Shown here piece after piece: positions 63,210 to 64,000 of a stretch of 64,000 nucleotides of DNA. This DNA comes from Bradyrhizobium elkanii USDA 76 (GTDB taxonomy: Bacteria > Pseudomonadota > Alphaproteobacteria > Rhizobiales > Xanthobacteraceae): positions 8,114,001-8,178,000 of the forward strand of contig NZ_CP066356.1 in assembly GCF_023278185.1 (NCBI RefSeq), in the 5' to 3' direction. A model generated the notes under the pieces. It was not told the DNA's origin, made no database searches, and saw nothing but the letters and a program-made list of their open reading frames with translations. The translations under genes were made by a program, and so were the position numbers. Position 1 is the stretch's first letter. The number at the start of each line of letters is the position of its first letter.

Positions 63210-64000
63210 TGGGCACCTCTGCCTCGTCGAGCCGCCGCTCGAGAACGGTCTTCGCCACCAGGGTGATCAGCGCCAGCATCGCGAGCAGCGACGCGATCGC
63301 GAACGAGGCGACGAACTGGTATTCGTTGTAGAGAATTTCGACCAAGAGCGGCATCGTGTTGGTCTCGCCGCGGATGTGGCCGGAGACGACCGACACCGCG
63401 CCGAACTCGCCCATCGCGCGCGCGTTGCAGAGCAGGACGCCGTACAGCAGGCCCCATTTGATGTTGGGCAGCGTGACGCGGAAGAAGGTCTGCAGGCCGG
63501 AGGCGCCGAGCGAGATCGCCGCCTCCTCTTCCTGGGTGCCCTGCTCCTGCATCAGCGGGATCAGCGCGCGCGCCACGAAGGGGAAAGTGACGAAGATCGT
63601 CGCCAGCGCGATGCCGGGCACCGCGAACAGGATGTGGACGTTATGCGCCTGCAGCCACGGCCCGAAATAGCCCTGCGCGCCGAACAGCAGCACGAAGACC
63701 AGGCCCGAAATCACCGGCGAGACCGAGAACGGCAGGTCGATCAGCGTGATCAGGAAGGTCTTGCCGGTGAACTCGAACTTCGAGATCGCCCAGGCCGCGA
63801 TCACGCCGAACACGAGATTGAGCGTGACCGAGATCGCGGCGATCAACAGCGTCAGCTTGATGGCGGCGAGCGCCTCGGGCTCCGCCAGCGCCGCGAGATA
63901 CGCGCCGATCCCCTTCGAGAAGGCCGACGCAAACACCACGACCAGCGGCAGCACGACGAAGATGCTGAGGAAGGCGATCGCCAGCGCGATGATGATGAAG
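63199..64000 (-). CDS. cysW: Sulfate ABC importer permease CysW (5' end beyond window)
   Basis: The frame stays open to the window edge (residues [18 protein letters not shown] continue upstream of the first internal Met), so the N-terminus is missing. The visible 267 residues span about six membrane helices with the EAA-type loop [31 protein letters not shown] and [32 protein letters not shown], typical for CysW. It forms the sulfate channel with CysT. cysA follows with an 11-base overlap. Confidence 0.94.
   Translation of the reverse strand, partial: FIIIALAIAFLSIFVVLPLVVVFASAFSKGIGAYLAALAEPEALAAIKLTLLIAAISVTLNLVFGVIAAWAISKFEFTGKTFLITLIDLPFSVSPVISGLVFVLLFGAQGYFGPWLQAHNVHILFAVPGIALATIFVTFPFVARALIPLMQEQGTQEEEAAISLGASGLQTFFRVTLPNIKWGLLYGVLLCNARAMGEFGAVSVVSGHIRGETNTMPLLVEILYNEYQFVASFAIASLLAMLALITLVAKTVLERRLDEAEVPNGD

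Overview
The window is GC-rich alphaproteobacterial chromosome, most likely Bradyrhizobium or a close Nitrobacteraceae relative. Supporting signs are the ispH-thrB-rnhA run, the TrcR/DUF1013 regulator, a ChvA/NdvA-like glucan exporter, the DUF924 and UPF0301 genes, divergent katG/oxyR, and many palindromic intergenic repeats of rhizobial type. I see no tRNA, rRNA, CRISPR array, prophage or intact transposase. It reads as core and semi-core chromosome with a fine-grained load of small mobile repeats rather than as a genomic island.

Layout. 1-11 kb: end of an unknown gene, small hypotheticals, an NMO-type flavin oxidoreductase divergent from an acyl-CoA synthetase, a PAS hybrid histidine kinase, a thioesterase/NMO pair, a YqaA-type membrane protein, a HisE paralogue and a Gly/Tyr-rich secreted protein. 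11-19 kb: orphan solute-binding protein, cyclic-glucan-type ABC exporter, D,D-carboxypeptidase with a long Lys/Ala tail, FadD-type ligase, DUF924 protein, peroxiredoxin. 19-23 kb: rnhA, thrB, ispH, trcR and a lipoprotein. 23-34 kb: PrpE, a TPR/LprI protein, a Na+/H+ antiporter, a membrane protein, an SDR, and a complete TAXI-TRAP uptake unit (DUF1850, fused permease, binding protein). 34-42 kb: a 3' fossil of an MFS gene, an EAL protein with lost catalytic residues, a CitE-like lyase, small exported proteins, a lysozyme-like exported protein, a Nudix hydrolase, a PaaI thioesterase and an aldo/keto reductase. 42-50 kb: katG/oxyR, galU, MltB-type transglycosylase, DUF459 SGNH protein, CsbD-like protein. 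50-64 kb: two SDRs, a TfdA-like dioxygenase, UPF0301, a DsbD N-domain protein, a polysaccharide flippase, an MFS/BBE-oxidase pair, bdhA plus patatin, a CAP lipoprotein, and the cysW-cysA end of a sulfate importer.

Themes. Acyl-CoA and carbon storage: three AMP-forming ligases, two thioesterases, PrpE, 3-hydroxybutyrate dehydrogenase with patatin. Envelope: glucan export, GalU, flippase, murein enzymes. Peroxide defence: KatG, OxyR, peroxiredoxin.

The most unusual observation concerns small palindromic repeats. A 165-bp composite of two CTAG-bounded hairpins occurs twice (9370-9534, 25580-25744) with only three base differences. Each copy ends exactly on the TAG stop codon of a neighbouring gene. 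The sequence fits TA-duplicating (IS630-like) MITE insertion into CTAG, a tetramer that in GC-rich coding DNA is found largely at stop codons. Two further genes (stops at 4281 and 30024) also end inside other repeat families.
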